Assembly: GCA_016219145.1 (NCBI GenBank)
Contig: JACRCG010000324.1
Location: 1 to 5,176, forward strand
Direction of reading: 5' to 3'
Length of the DNA: 5,176 bases
Source of the DNA: Deltaproteobacteria bacterium
Lineage (GTDB): Bacteria; Desulfobacterota; Desulfuromonadia; Geobacterales; Pseudopelobacteraceae
Of this stretch, positions 1 to 5,176 are shown piece after piece. Each line of letters starts with the position of its first letter. Within the stretch, counting starts at the first letter, position 1. The notes beneath the pieces are model-generated. The model was not told where the DNA came from and ran no database searches. It saw only the letters and a list, made by a program, of their open reading frames with translations. The position numbers and the translations under genes were made by a program.

Positions 1-421
1 AGGTGCCATCGGGGCTTACGACGAAACCGGTTGCCTGGCCTTCGACCTGTCCACCTCTACAGAAACCCTGATCCAGGCGGTAGATGCAACCCTGACGGAA
101 TTGCTTAAGATCGCCCGGAACCCGGTGCCGGAGGTGGAGTTGGAGCGGGTGCGGCATTCCTATATCTTCGATCTCGACTACAGCCGGGATTCGGCTTACG
201 AAATGGGAGGGCGCTACGGCTGGGGTGAACTGATGGGGGTTGTACGGAGTATCGAGGAAGATCAGGCCGAGGCCCGCCAGATAACGTCCGCCATGTTGCA
301 GGAAACCGCCCGGGCCCTGTTTGCACCGGGAAACCTGCGACTGGTTGCCGTCGGTCCATGGAAACGCGGGATGAAAAAGGAGTTAAAGCAACTGGTCGAA
401 AGATATGCGGCGCAATTCTGA
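1..421 (+). CDS. M16 family (pitrilysin-like) zinc peptidase, C-terminal part; 5' end outside window
   Basis: The reading frame is open from base 2 with no start in view and ends at TGA 419-421, giving the last 139 residues. M16 peptidases are zinc proteases built from two homologous halves. The HxxEH metal site lies in the N-terminal half, which is outside this window. The visible part resembles the C-terminal M16 half: an aromatic-Asp-x-x-Gly strand start (YDETGCLAFDLS), a helix leading to PVPEVELERVRHSYIFDL (compare the family's ExELxxaK/R helix), then a helix with DSAYEMGGRYGWGEL, a segment SIEEDQAEARQITSAMLQETARALF matching the usual 'eeixaVTxedVxrvA' region, and the closing strand NLRLVAVGP. 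Whether this is an active peptidase or an inactive partner subunit cannot be judged without the N-terminus. It converges on the PilZ gene and is not part of that cluster. Confidence 0.85.
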   Translation, partial: GAIGAYDETGCLAFDLSTSTETLIQAVDATLTELLKIARNPVPEVELERVRHSYIFDLDYSRDSAYEMGGRYGWGELMGVVRSIEEDQAEARQITSAMLQETARALFAPGNLRLVAVGPWKRGMKKELKQLVERYAAQF

Positions 422-438
422 GAGTTGTATGCCGGACT

Positions 439-1134
439 TCAAGCGACCAAACGATCCCTGTCAAAATCCTTTCGTGATTTCAGAAGCCCCGCCAGAACGG
501 TTTCAAACGCTTGGTCCAGTCGGTTGAAACTGATTCCGATGCCGGGCGCGTACCTTTGCCCCCAGGGCTTGATCCAGCGGATGGTGGCATCGACATCCAG
601 CCCGAATTCAGGGAAGGTAACCGTTAAAACGGATTCCGCTGAAAACTTTTCGGCGGAGACATCCACAATAAATGCTCCCCCCCATGACAGATTCAAAGTA
701 AAACCCCGAAATTTCTCCCCTTTATATCTAATGACAGTAGCATGACAGCCAGGATGCCTCCGAAAGGCCCGCAGCTTGCGCGGAACAAAGGCGGGACAGG
801 TCACATTCAGGAAATCATTCAGGTTCTTGTCCTGCTTTGCGCTTCCGGGCATGGTCATCGGCACCAGCACAGACCCGATCGCCCTTACCCGCAATGTCGG
901 AAAGAAGTTGGCCAGCGTGTAGGCAACGATTTTCTCTTCACCCTTCGACTTCACTATTGACGGCAGATCCACCAATATTCCGCTGTAAAGCCCCTGCAGA
1001 GCCAGTTCTTCAGCTTCGCAAAAGGTATTGCAGGCCACGGATGCGGCATCGCTGCCGGCCAGCGTAGCCGTCAACGAAGCCCTCGTGTCATCGGAGTATG
1101 AAACGACCAGTATCGGATGTGGCAAAGAGGACAT
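439..1134 (-). CDS. PilZ domain protein with degenerate receiver-like N-terminal domain (putative c-di-GMP effector)
   Basis: 231 residues, cytoplasmic, no signal peptide or membrane segment. Residues about 120-218 form a PilZ domain: the arginine motif R122-A-F-R-R126, the second motif NLSWGG (148-153, matching D/NxSxxG), a strand pair around ATIRWIKPWG and the late GIGISF (198-203). These are the residues that bind c-di-GMP in the family, so binding is likely. Residues 1-118 begin like a receiver (ILVVSYSDD) and carry an Asp in GILVDLPS (D56) near the usual phosphoacceptor place. The normal N-terminal acidic pair and the later Lys are not evident, so phosphorylation is doubtful. ATG 1132-1134 is the only in-frame start after an upstream stop. 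No clear Shine-Dalgarno is seen; the CheX stop lies 18 bp upstream, so translational coupling is possible. It is the last gene of the - strand series. Confidence 0.85.
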   Translation of the reverse strand: MSSLPHPILVVSYSDDTRASLTATLAGSDAASVACNTFCEAEELALQGLYSGILVDLPSIVKSKGEEKIVAYTLANFFPTLRVRAIGSVLVPMTMPGSAKQDKNLNDFLNVTCPAFVPRKLRAFRRHPGCHATVIRYKGEKFRGFTLNLSWGGAFIVDVSAEKFSAESVLTVTFPEFGLDVDATIRWIKPWGQRYAPGIGISFNRLDQAFETVLAGLLKSRKDFDRDRLVA

Positions 1135-1152
1135 TATCGATGCTGATGATTA

Positions 1153-1656
1153 TCAGTCTTCAAGGGAGAGCGACACCATGAACCATTCTTCATCGGTGGC
1201 AAGCTTGAGGGTAATGTTTTCAATGTTGCTGCCGGAAGTGACGGTATAGTCGGAACCGTTAACGACAGAAGGGGTCGAGAGCTGTATGTCACTCCCCCCC
1301 TTGGAGAGATGCTGTTTGAAAGAACCGGCGATCATGTTGGCGATCTCACCCATCGCGTCATTGACGTCATCGTCAATCTCGGTCACCTCCATACCCAGCA
1401 TCAGCGAGGTGAAGGAAATTGCCAGCGGCCAGGGGACATGGATACTGACCAGACCGCTGTAGGAACCGGCCAGGCCGACCATCGCGGTCAGGCAATTCTT
1501 GAAATGGCTGGTCAGGTCCATCTGCGGCGGAAGATACATGATATCTTCCACTCCTACCATCGATGAGAATATTTCCTGCACATCCTTGGTAAGCACTCTG
1601 GTGAGACGCTCTTCGGTAGTGTTCAACGCACTCAGAGTTTCCGGTTTTAAAGGCAT
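1153..1656 (-). CDS. cheX: CheX-like chemotaxis/response-regulator phosphatase
   Basis: 167 residues from ATG 1656, cytoplasmic. CheC/CheX/FliY proteins hydrolyse the phospho-aspartate of CheY-type receivers using a Glu and an Asn on one helix (ExxN). Here the motif is D100-AMG-E104-IA-N107, followed by Pro129 after 21 residues, close to the family pattern [DS]xxxExxNx(22)P. Only one copy is present, as in CheX. Residues about 10-40 form a helical start (TEERLTRVLTKDVQEIFSSM), then GSYSGLVSIHVPWPLAISFTSLMLG gives the typical strand plus helix before the motif. The start is chosen at ATG 1656, not TTG 1662, because AAGGAG sits 6 nt before the ATG and directly abuts the TTG. It sits between a receiver protein and a PilZ protein with no flagellar or che genes in view, so its substrate may be a neighbouring receiver rather than a motor CheY. 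The symbol is by family resemblance only. Confidence 0.85.
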   Translation of the reverse strand: MPLKPETLSALNTTEERLTRVLTKDVQEIFSSMVGVEDIMYLPPQMDLTSHFKNCLTAMVGLAGSYSGLVSIHVPWPLAISFTSLMLGMEVTEIDDDVNDAMGEIANMIAGSFKQHLSKGGSDIQLSTPSVVNGSDYTVTSGSNIENITLKLATDEEWFMVSLSLED

Positions 1657-1662
1657 CGCCAA

Positions 1663-1668
1663 CTCCTT
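1663..1668 (-). promoter_or_regulatory. Ribosome binding site fixing the cheX start
   Basis: AAGGAG read on the - strand, 6 nt before ATG 1656. The alternative in-frame TTG at 1662 begins immediately after this site, with no spacer, so the ATG two codons later is the likely start. Confidence 0.8.
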
Positions 1669-1720
1669 GAAGTTAAATTACATGCAATAACGCTGGATCG
1701 ATCTGGAGAGCAGCATTTTG

Positions 1721-2437
1721 TTACCCTTCCGGATCAGCATCCTTTGGCTGTTTCTCGGAAAACCCGGGGTAAAGCTTCTGTATGCATTCATTGCAAAGCG
1801 CGTGTGAAAATATCAGATCCGTATGTTTACTGAGAAATGCTTCGATCTGGTTCCAGTAGCCCTTGTCATCACGGATCTTTTTGCAAGCGGCGCAGATCGG
1901 AATCAGGCCTCGCAAGGTTTTAACTTTTGCGGCCGACTCACGCAGTTCCACGATAAGCTGTTCGTTTGATTCCTGTATGATGCTGCGTTGCGCTATTTCC
2001 AAAGCCAGCTTGCGGTTGATCCGTTCAAGTTCGGCAGTGCGCGCCGCCAGCATAGCACGCTGTTGATGAAAAATCAGGTGGTTTTTTACCCGAAGCCTTA
2101 CCAGAGAAGGACTGAATGGCTTATGGATATAATCTCCGGCCCCCAACTCCAGCCCTTCATATTCGCATTCCTCCTCACCCAGAGCAGTAATGTAGAGCAC
2201 CGGTGTATCCTTGTGGGCAGGCAGTCTCCTGATGGCGCGAAACACCTCATATCCGTCCATCTCCGGCATCAGCACATCCAGAAGCACCAGATCGACCGGC
2301 ACGCTCGAAACTATTTCCAAAGCCTCCTGTCCGCTGTGCGCCGTTATCACCCGGTACTCACCTTCCAGAAGGCTAATCAACATTTCAACGCTCATCGGCT
2401 CGTCATCTACAACCAGAATGGTGGCGGTGTTTTCCAT
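1721..2437 (-). CDS. Response regulator: REC domain, coiled coil, Cys-rich C-terminal module
   Basis: 238 residues, soluble. Residues 5-120 are a complete receiver domain: acidic pair D11-D12, phosphoacceptor D54 in LVLLDVLMPEMDG, switch Thr84 in LYITAL, and Lys106 in IHKPF. All catalytic residues are present, so phosphorylation by an unseen kinase is expected. Residues about 123-175 are rich in heptad-like Leu/Glu/Arg and probably form a coiled-coil linker. Residues about 174-224 hold a compact module with C182-x2-C185, the core KKIRDDKGYWNQIE, then SH212 and C215-x2-C218. I recognise this as a short module recurrent at the ends of sensor kinases and regulators in Geobacter-like bacteria, with no function known to me; the two CxxC pairs suggest a zinc ribbon or redox site. 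There is no DNA-binding, GGDEF or EAL domain. AGGAG 5 nt before ATG 2437 supports the start. Confidence 0.9.
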   Translation of the reverse strand: MENTATILVVDDEPMSVEMLISLLEGEYRVITAHSGQEALEIVSSVPVDLVLLDVLMPEMDGYEVFRAIRRLPAHKDTPVLYITALGEEECEYEGLELGAGDYIHKPFSPSLVRLRVKNHLIFHQQRAMLAARTAELERINRKLALEIAQRSIIQESNEQLIVELRESAAKVKTLRGLIPICAACKKIRDDKGYWNQIEAFLSKHTDLIFSHALCNECIQKLYPGFSEKQPKDADPEG

Positions 2438-2553
2438 GAACTCTCCTGAACTCTTTCCACACTGCCGCTGCAGTATTTTTGATGGCTGTAATGTTGCCGG
2501 ACTCCTTTTTCCATATCCGGATGCGGCTTATTGCAATATTACCTCAAAAATTT
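2438..2553 (-). other. Intergenic leader of the REC/Cys-rich regulator
   Basis: This 116-bp gap separates the transglutaminase stop from the regulator start. It contains a good ribosome binding site (AGGAG at 2443-2447), a small hairpin ACTGC-CGCT-GCAGT (2461-2474), the perfect 10-bp palindrome TATTGCAATA (2529-2538), and a 5-bp inverted repeat CCGGA/TCCGG (2497-2501, 2516-2520). None is followed by a T run on the - strand, so I see no terminator here and read-through from upstream is possible. On the + strand the first hairpin is followed by ATTTTT, so it could stop antisense transcripts. No convincing sigma-70 or sigma-54 promoter was found. Confidence 0.4.
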
Positions 2554-3990
2554 TCAATATCTGGTTTCAAGGACATCTATTTTTATCCTGCCGATGATTG
2601 AGATTATCGGAGCCATGTTTTCCGGCAGATGACCTTCCAGCAGCTTGAGGTGCGTCGGATCCGACGGTAACTGTCCATAGGTCGGATCAACCGAATGCCA
2701 CCTGTCACCGATATAGCTCTCGGCCCAGCTGTGATAGAGGAATCCCTTGCCCTCTATGTAGACCAGGCCGGACACAAATCGGGTCGGTATACCGGCGGCC
2801 CGCGCCAGTGCGGTGTAGAGGCGGGCATGGGTCTGACAGTTGCCCGAACGTGACTTGAGACTTTCAACCGCAGAGCCGCCATCATCCACGGTATCTTTGA
2901 GCCACTCCGCGGTCCACGCGGCCAGCAGCCTTACCACTTCCTCCTGGTTTTTCACACCGAGTGCCAGCGTCTTGGCCTGGGCAACTATTTCAGTCGCGTC
3001 AGACTCGATCTTGTCGGCCGGTTTAAGATATTCTTCAAGCGGTTTTGCCGCCGCAACAGCCTGAACCAGCGAACCGGTTTTGATGTTTATTTTACCGGGG
3101 CCATTATGTTCAACCAGCTGCCCCCCCTCCTGAAGCAACGGCAACGCATCATTCCAGCCGCTGATTTCAACCGCCAGCGCAGTCAGTTTCTTCGGCTCCC
3201 TGATGGGGGGAGTGATTCTCACCAGGCTGAAATCATAGATCAGATCTTTCTTTGCCAGGGCCAGATTTCCAACGAATGACCCCAGTAATTTCGGATCTTC
3301 TGCCCTGGTGGTAACCAGTCCATCCCGTACCGATTCCAGCAGGGTGTTGCCCTGACTGTCGATCCAGATGTCATTACTGACAAACGGATACAGGTTGTTG
3401 CGAATCTTTATCGCCGGAAGTCCGTCGGGAGTTTTTTCCTCCCCCAGCACGGATATCTTCACGTCCTTTATTTTCAGCTCCTCCGGATCAAAAACAGACA
3501 ATTTGTATGATTTGCCCGCCGACGCGTCACGCATAAGCGGATAAATATTGAGGGCCGGCCCGGGAAAGACCTCGCCCCGAAACCTGAGCTGCTTCTCGAC
3601 TGTTTTTCCACCGCTCTCGTTTTTCAACCTGAGCGAACCTTCAACCGCTTTGCCGCTGACCCGTGAAGAGGCTCCGTTTATGGTCTGTTCCACATCGAAT
3701 GAGCGCAGACCCATCCCCTTGGACACAAGGTATGTCTCACGCATCGAAGCATCCTTGGAGAAGCCCATCACCTTCATCTGGACGCTGCCGAAGCCTTCCA
3801 TGCGATATCCGTCGGATGTTTCACTGATTGTCTGCCGATAAAAGCCTACCCGGTCGGTATCCACGTAAATTCCGAACCATCGTTCCGATATGGGCGGGGT
3901 GTCGATCTTTTTGATTGGCGCTGCAGATACGTTCAGTACGCTGCACAACAACAGCATCAGCGCTGCTATCAACTTGCTGCAGATGTTCAT
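2554..3990 (-). CDS. Exported transglutaminase-like (papain-fold) protein
   Basis: 478 residues from ATG 3990. Residues 1-23 are a Sec signal peptide (MNICSK, hydrophobic LIAALMLLLCSVL, then NVSA before AP), placing it in the periplasm or outside. Residues about 30-250 are a beta-rich region starting ERWFGIYVDTDRVGFYRQ and including NDIWIDSQGNTLLES, probably a sandwich/barrel module of unknown role. The C-terminal part carries a transglutaminase core with the expected triad: Cys385 in SRSGNCQTHARLY, His420 in FLYHSWAESY and Asp435 in HSVDPTYGQ. Bacterial members of this fold are more often proteases, amidases or peptide-processing enzymes than cross-linkers; the substrate is unknown. AAAGGA 7 nt before ATG 3990 fixes the start; a TTG at 4035 would bury the signal peptide. 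A terminator-like hairpin ends only 11 nt before the ribosome binding site, implying attenuation. It lies between signalling genes, suggesting an envelope output. Confidence 0.88.
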   Translation of the reverse strand: MNICSKLIAALMLLLCSVLNVSAAPIKKIDTPPISERWFGIYVDTDRVGFYRQTISETSDGYRMEGFGSVQMKVMGFSKDASMRETYLVSKGMGLRSFDVEQTINGASSRVSGKAVEGSLRLKNESGGKTVEKQLRFRGEVFPGPALNIYPLMRDASAGKSYKLSVFDPEELKIKDVKISVLGEEKTPDGLPAIKIRNNLYPFVSNDIWIDSQGNTLLESVRDGLVTTRAEDPKLLGSFVGNLALAKKDLIYDFSLVRITPPIREPKKLTALAVEISGWNDALPLLQEGGQLVEHNGPGKINIKTGSLVQAVAAAKPLEEYLKPADKIESDATEIVAQAKTLALGVKNQEEVVRLLAAWTAEWLKDTVDDGGSAVESLKSRSGNCQTHARLYTALARAAGIPTRFVSGLVYIEGKGFLYHSWAESYIGDRWHSVDPTYGQLPSDPTHLKLLEGHLPENMAPIISIIGRIKIDVLETRY

Positions 3991-3997
3991 GGGAAAT

Positions 3998-4003
3998 TCC
4001 TTT
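3998..4003 (-). promoter_or_regulatory. Ribosome binding site of the transglutaminase-like gene
   Basis: AAAGGA on the - strand, 7 nt before ATG 3990. It decides the start in favour of the ATG that opens the signal peptide, and it lies 11 nt after the T run of the hairpin at 4015-4064. Confidence 0.7.
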
Positions 4004-4014
4004 ATGCGGATACT

Positions 4015-4064
4015 AAAAACGCCACCGATCATCAAGCCAGTTTCCTGAGAGATTTCGGCGGCGT
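4015..4064 (-). terminator. Rho-independent terminator or attenuator before the transglutaminase-like gene
   Basis: On the - strand, ACGCCGCCGA (4064-4055) pairs with TCGGTGGCGT (4028-4019) over 10 bp with one G-U. The loop is 26 nt and contains a smaller hairpin CAG-GAAA-CTG with a GNRA-type tetraloop. The stem runs into five T (4019-4015). This is a good intrinsic terminator shape, though the loop is long. It lies 121 nt after the cyclase stop and only 24 nt before ATG 3990. It could simply end the cyclase transcript, but a promoter would not fit between it and the next gene, so conditional read-through is likely. Confidence 0.65.
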
Positions 4065-4161
4065 CCTTGATCCGGTTGTAGCTGGTTCTATTAGGTGAAT
4101 ATCGGGTATTTGACCACTTCCGGGTGTCTCTCCACCGGTTTCAGGGGTACTGTTTCGAAGT

Positions 4162-4167
4162 ATTGTA
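4162..4167 (-). promoter_or_regulatory. Possible -10 element for the transglutaminase leader
   Basis: TACAAT on the - strand matches TATAAT at five of six bases. No good -35 hexamer is seen 16-18 nt upstream. If used, the transcript would start near 4155 and have a leader of about 165 nt that includes the terminator hairpin. This is a weak call based on one hexamer. Confidence 0.2.
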
Positions 4168-4184
4168 CGTTACGGTTGGAAGGT

Positions 4185-5105
4185 TCATGGCTCGTGGAAT
4201 TCAACCCGGTTCCTGCCGTTGCTCTTGGCGCGGTAGAGAGCATCGTCGGCCAGCTTGATAAAGGCATCCACCGTAGTCACGCCTGTAATCGGAAAACAGG
4301 CGACTCCCAGGCTTGCCGTTATGTTCAGCGGAGCAAGAGCCCCGCTGAACTTGAGCGCCTGTACGGAGAGCCGTATCCGGTCGGCAACAAAGACAGCCTC
4401 CTTGAGAGTCGAGTCAGGAAGGATGGAAATGAATTCTTCCCCCCCGTAACGGGCCGCGCAGTCATAACTGCGCAACTCTTTCTGCAACTGGGTGGCGACC
4501 CTCTGCAGAACGACATCACCCTGCAGGTGTCCGTACGTGTCGTTAACCTTCTTGAAAAGATCAATGTCCAGCATTATCAACGAAAGGTGACCGCCCTTCC
4601 GGACGGAACGCTGTAATTCCTTGTCCAATGCCTCCATCATGTAGCGCCGGTTGAACAACCCGGTCAGATGGTCGGTGTTTGACAGCTCCAGGAGAAGTTC
4701 GTTGGAGCGTTTCAGATCGTCCTGCAGGTTCTTGATTTTGAGATGGACTTTAACTCTTGCGACCAGCTCCTCGGGATCGAATGGCTTGGTAATGTAGTCA
4801 CTGGCACCCTGTTCGAGTCCCTTGATTTTAAGCTCACGGTCATTCATGCCGGTCAGGATCAGAACCGGAACATCCTGCAGGTCCGGGCGAGCCTTGAGCA
4901 TGCTCAGAAACTTGAACCCGTCGATGCGCGGCATCTCCAGATCGCACAGGATGATGTCCACCGGAGCGGAAAGCAGCTTCTTGAATCCCTCCAGTCCATC
5001 TTCCGCCTCGTAGTAGCGGGAGAACAGGTCGAATGTTTCAAGAGTCTTTATGATCCGCTCTCTGATAGTGCTGGAATCATCTATGATAAGAACGCTGTTG
5101 GCCAT
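4185..5105 (-). CDS. PleD-like response regulator: REC-GGDEF diguanylate cyclase
   Basis: 306 residues, soluble; makes c-di-GMP from two GTP. Residues 4-122 are a receiver with D9-D10, phosphoacceptor D55 (IILCDLEMPRIDG), Thr85 (LILTG) and Lys107 (ITKPF), all intact. A helical linker (about 123-140) leads to a GGDEF domain (141-304): NTDHLTGLFNRRYM, metal-binding D180 in LDID, N188/D189 in VNDTYGH, the active loop RYGGEEF (G221-F225) and the closing ALYRAKSNGRNRVEF. The inhibitory I-site R212-S-Y-D215 lies exactly five residues before GGEEF, so product feedback is expected. There is no EAL or HD-GYP domain. Phosphorylation-driven dimerisation is the known activation mode of the family. ATG 5105 is preferred because the receiver strand begins right after it; GGAG is only 2 nt upstream, an unusually short spacing. 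An upstream in-frame GTG at 5132 has no ribosome binding site. Confidence 0.93.
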   Translation of the reverse strand: MANSVLIIDDSSTIRERIIKTLETFDLFSRYYEAEDGLEGFKKLLSAPVDIILCDLEMPRIDGFKFLSMLKARPDLQDVPVLILTGMNDRELKIKGLEQGASDYITKPFDPEELVARVKVHLKIKNLQDDLKRSNELLLELSNTDHLTGLFNRRYMMEALDKELQRSVRKGGHLSLIMLDIDLFKKVNDTYGHLQGDVVLQRVATQLQKELRSYDCAARYGGEEFISILPDSTLKEAVFVADRIRLSVQALKFSGALAPLNITASLGVACFPITGVTTVDAFIKLADDALYRAKSNGRNRVEFHEP

Positions 5106-5139
5106 TTCTCCGGACTCTACCCCAAATAGCACCGAAACT

Positions 5140-5154
5140 CAATTTTAAAAATTG
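5140..5154. promoter_or_regulatory. AT-rich palindrome upstream of the diguanylate cyclase (possible operator)
   Basis: CAATTTT-A-AAAATTG is a perfect 7-bp inverted repeat with a one-base centre, lying 35-49 bp before ATG 5105. A second inverted pair, ATAGCA (5126-5131) and TGCTAT (5153-5158), overlaps it but is not centred on the same point. The position fits a promoter-proximal operator or AT-rich promoter element, but AT-rich palindromes also arise by chance. No confident -35/-10 pair was found in the 71 bp available. Confidence 0.3.
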
Positions 5155-5176
5155 CTATCTGCGTGGATATTCTGAA

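Noticed and set aside
1988..2449. Long + strand reading frames opposite the - strand genes, such as 1988-2449 and 4095-4616
   Set aside because: They mirror strong conserved-domain genes on the other strand, carry no recognisable motifs, and are explained by codon bias of the true genes.
2407..2514. 35-codon - strand reading frame overlapping the start of the REC/Cys-rich regulator
   Set aside because: There is no ribosome binding site before its ATG, it overlaps a well-supported gene start, and its composition is not protein-like.
3922..3990. Lipoprotein signal (Cys16 after LMLLL) in the transglutaminase-like protein
   Set aside because: LLLC does not fit the lipobox, which needs a small residue before Cys, and a normal signal peptidase I site (NVSA before AP) follows.
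2554..4035. Longer transglutaminase-like protein starting at TTG 4035 or ATG 4032
   Set aside because: The extra 15 residues would precede the signal peptide, the region overlaps the terminator hairpin, and there is no ribosome binding site, whereas ATG 3990 has AAAGGA at good spacing. The frame remains open further upstream, but the translated residues there look non-coding.
4015..4184. c-di-GMP-I (GEMM) or cGAMP riboswitch aptamer before the transglutaminase-like gene
   Set aside because: Context makes it tempting, and a GAAA tetraloop is present, but I cannot find the conserved GGCAAACC and GACGCAAAGCC-type core on the - strand. Only a generic leader with a terminator is supported.
4185..5132. 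Longer diguanylate cyclase from GTG 5132
   Set aside because: No ribosome binding site precedes the GTG, and the nine added residues come before the normal receiver start.

Overview
The window looks like a chromosomal piece of a deltaproteobacterium of the Geobacter / Desulfuromonadales type. This is inferred from protein style: a response regulator ending in a four-cysteine module with the core CKKIRDDKGYWNQIE, a PilZ protein with a receiver-like N-terminus, and a dense cluster of signalling genes. No rRNA or other species marker is present, so the assignment is tentative. I see no tRNA, rRNA, CRISPR array, insertion sequence or integrase.

Layout. On the + strand, 1-421 is the 3' end of an M16 (pitrilysin-like) zinc peptidase gene. 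It converges, with only 17 bp between stop codons, on five genes that all lie on the - strand. In transcription order these are: a REC-GGDEF diguanylate cyclase (5105-4185); an exported transglutaminase-core protein (3990-2554); a REC response regulator with a cysteine-rich C-terminal module (2437-1721); a CheX-like CheY-P phosphatase (1656-1153); and a PilZ protein (1134-439). The gaps are 194, 116, 64 and 18 bp. The last two or three genes look co-transcribed. The 194-bp gap holds a strong - strand terminator hairpin that ends just before the ribosome binding site of the transglutaminase gene.

How they may work together. The cyclase would make c-di-GMP when its receiver is phosphorylated, CheX could remove phosphate from receiver proteins, and the PilZ protein could bind c-di-GMP. 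The exported transglutaminase-like protein is a possible envelope output. No histidine kinase or phosphodiesterase is visible, so the phosphate source lies elsewhere. The motifs support the individual family assignments; the functional link is inference from gene order.

Points most worth a second look: the terminator/attenuator placed directly in front of the transglutaminase gene, the uncharacterised Cys-rich output module, the degenerate receiver-PilZ fusion, and runs of seven G in four of the five - strand genes, two of them inside c-di-GMP active or binding motifs. Gene starts were corrected by ribosome binding sites for the cyclase, the transglutaminase and CheX.
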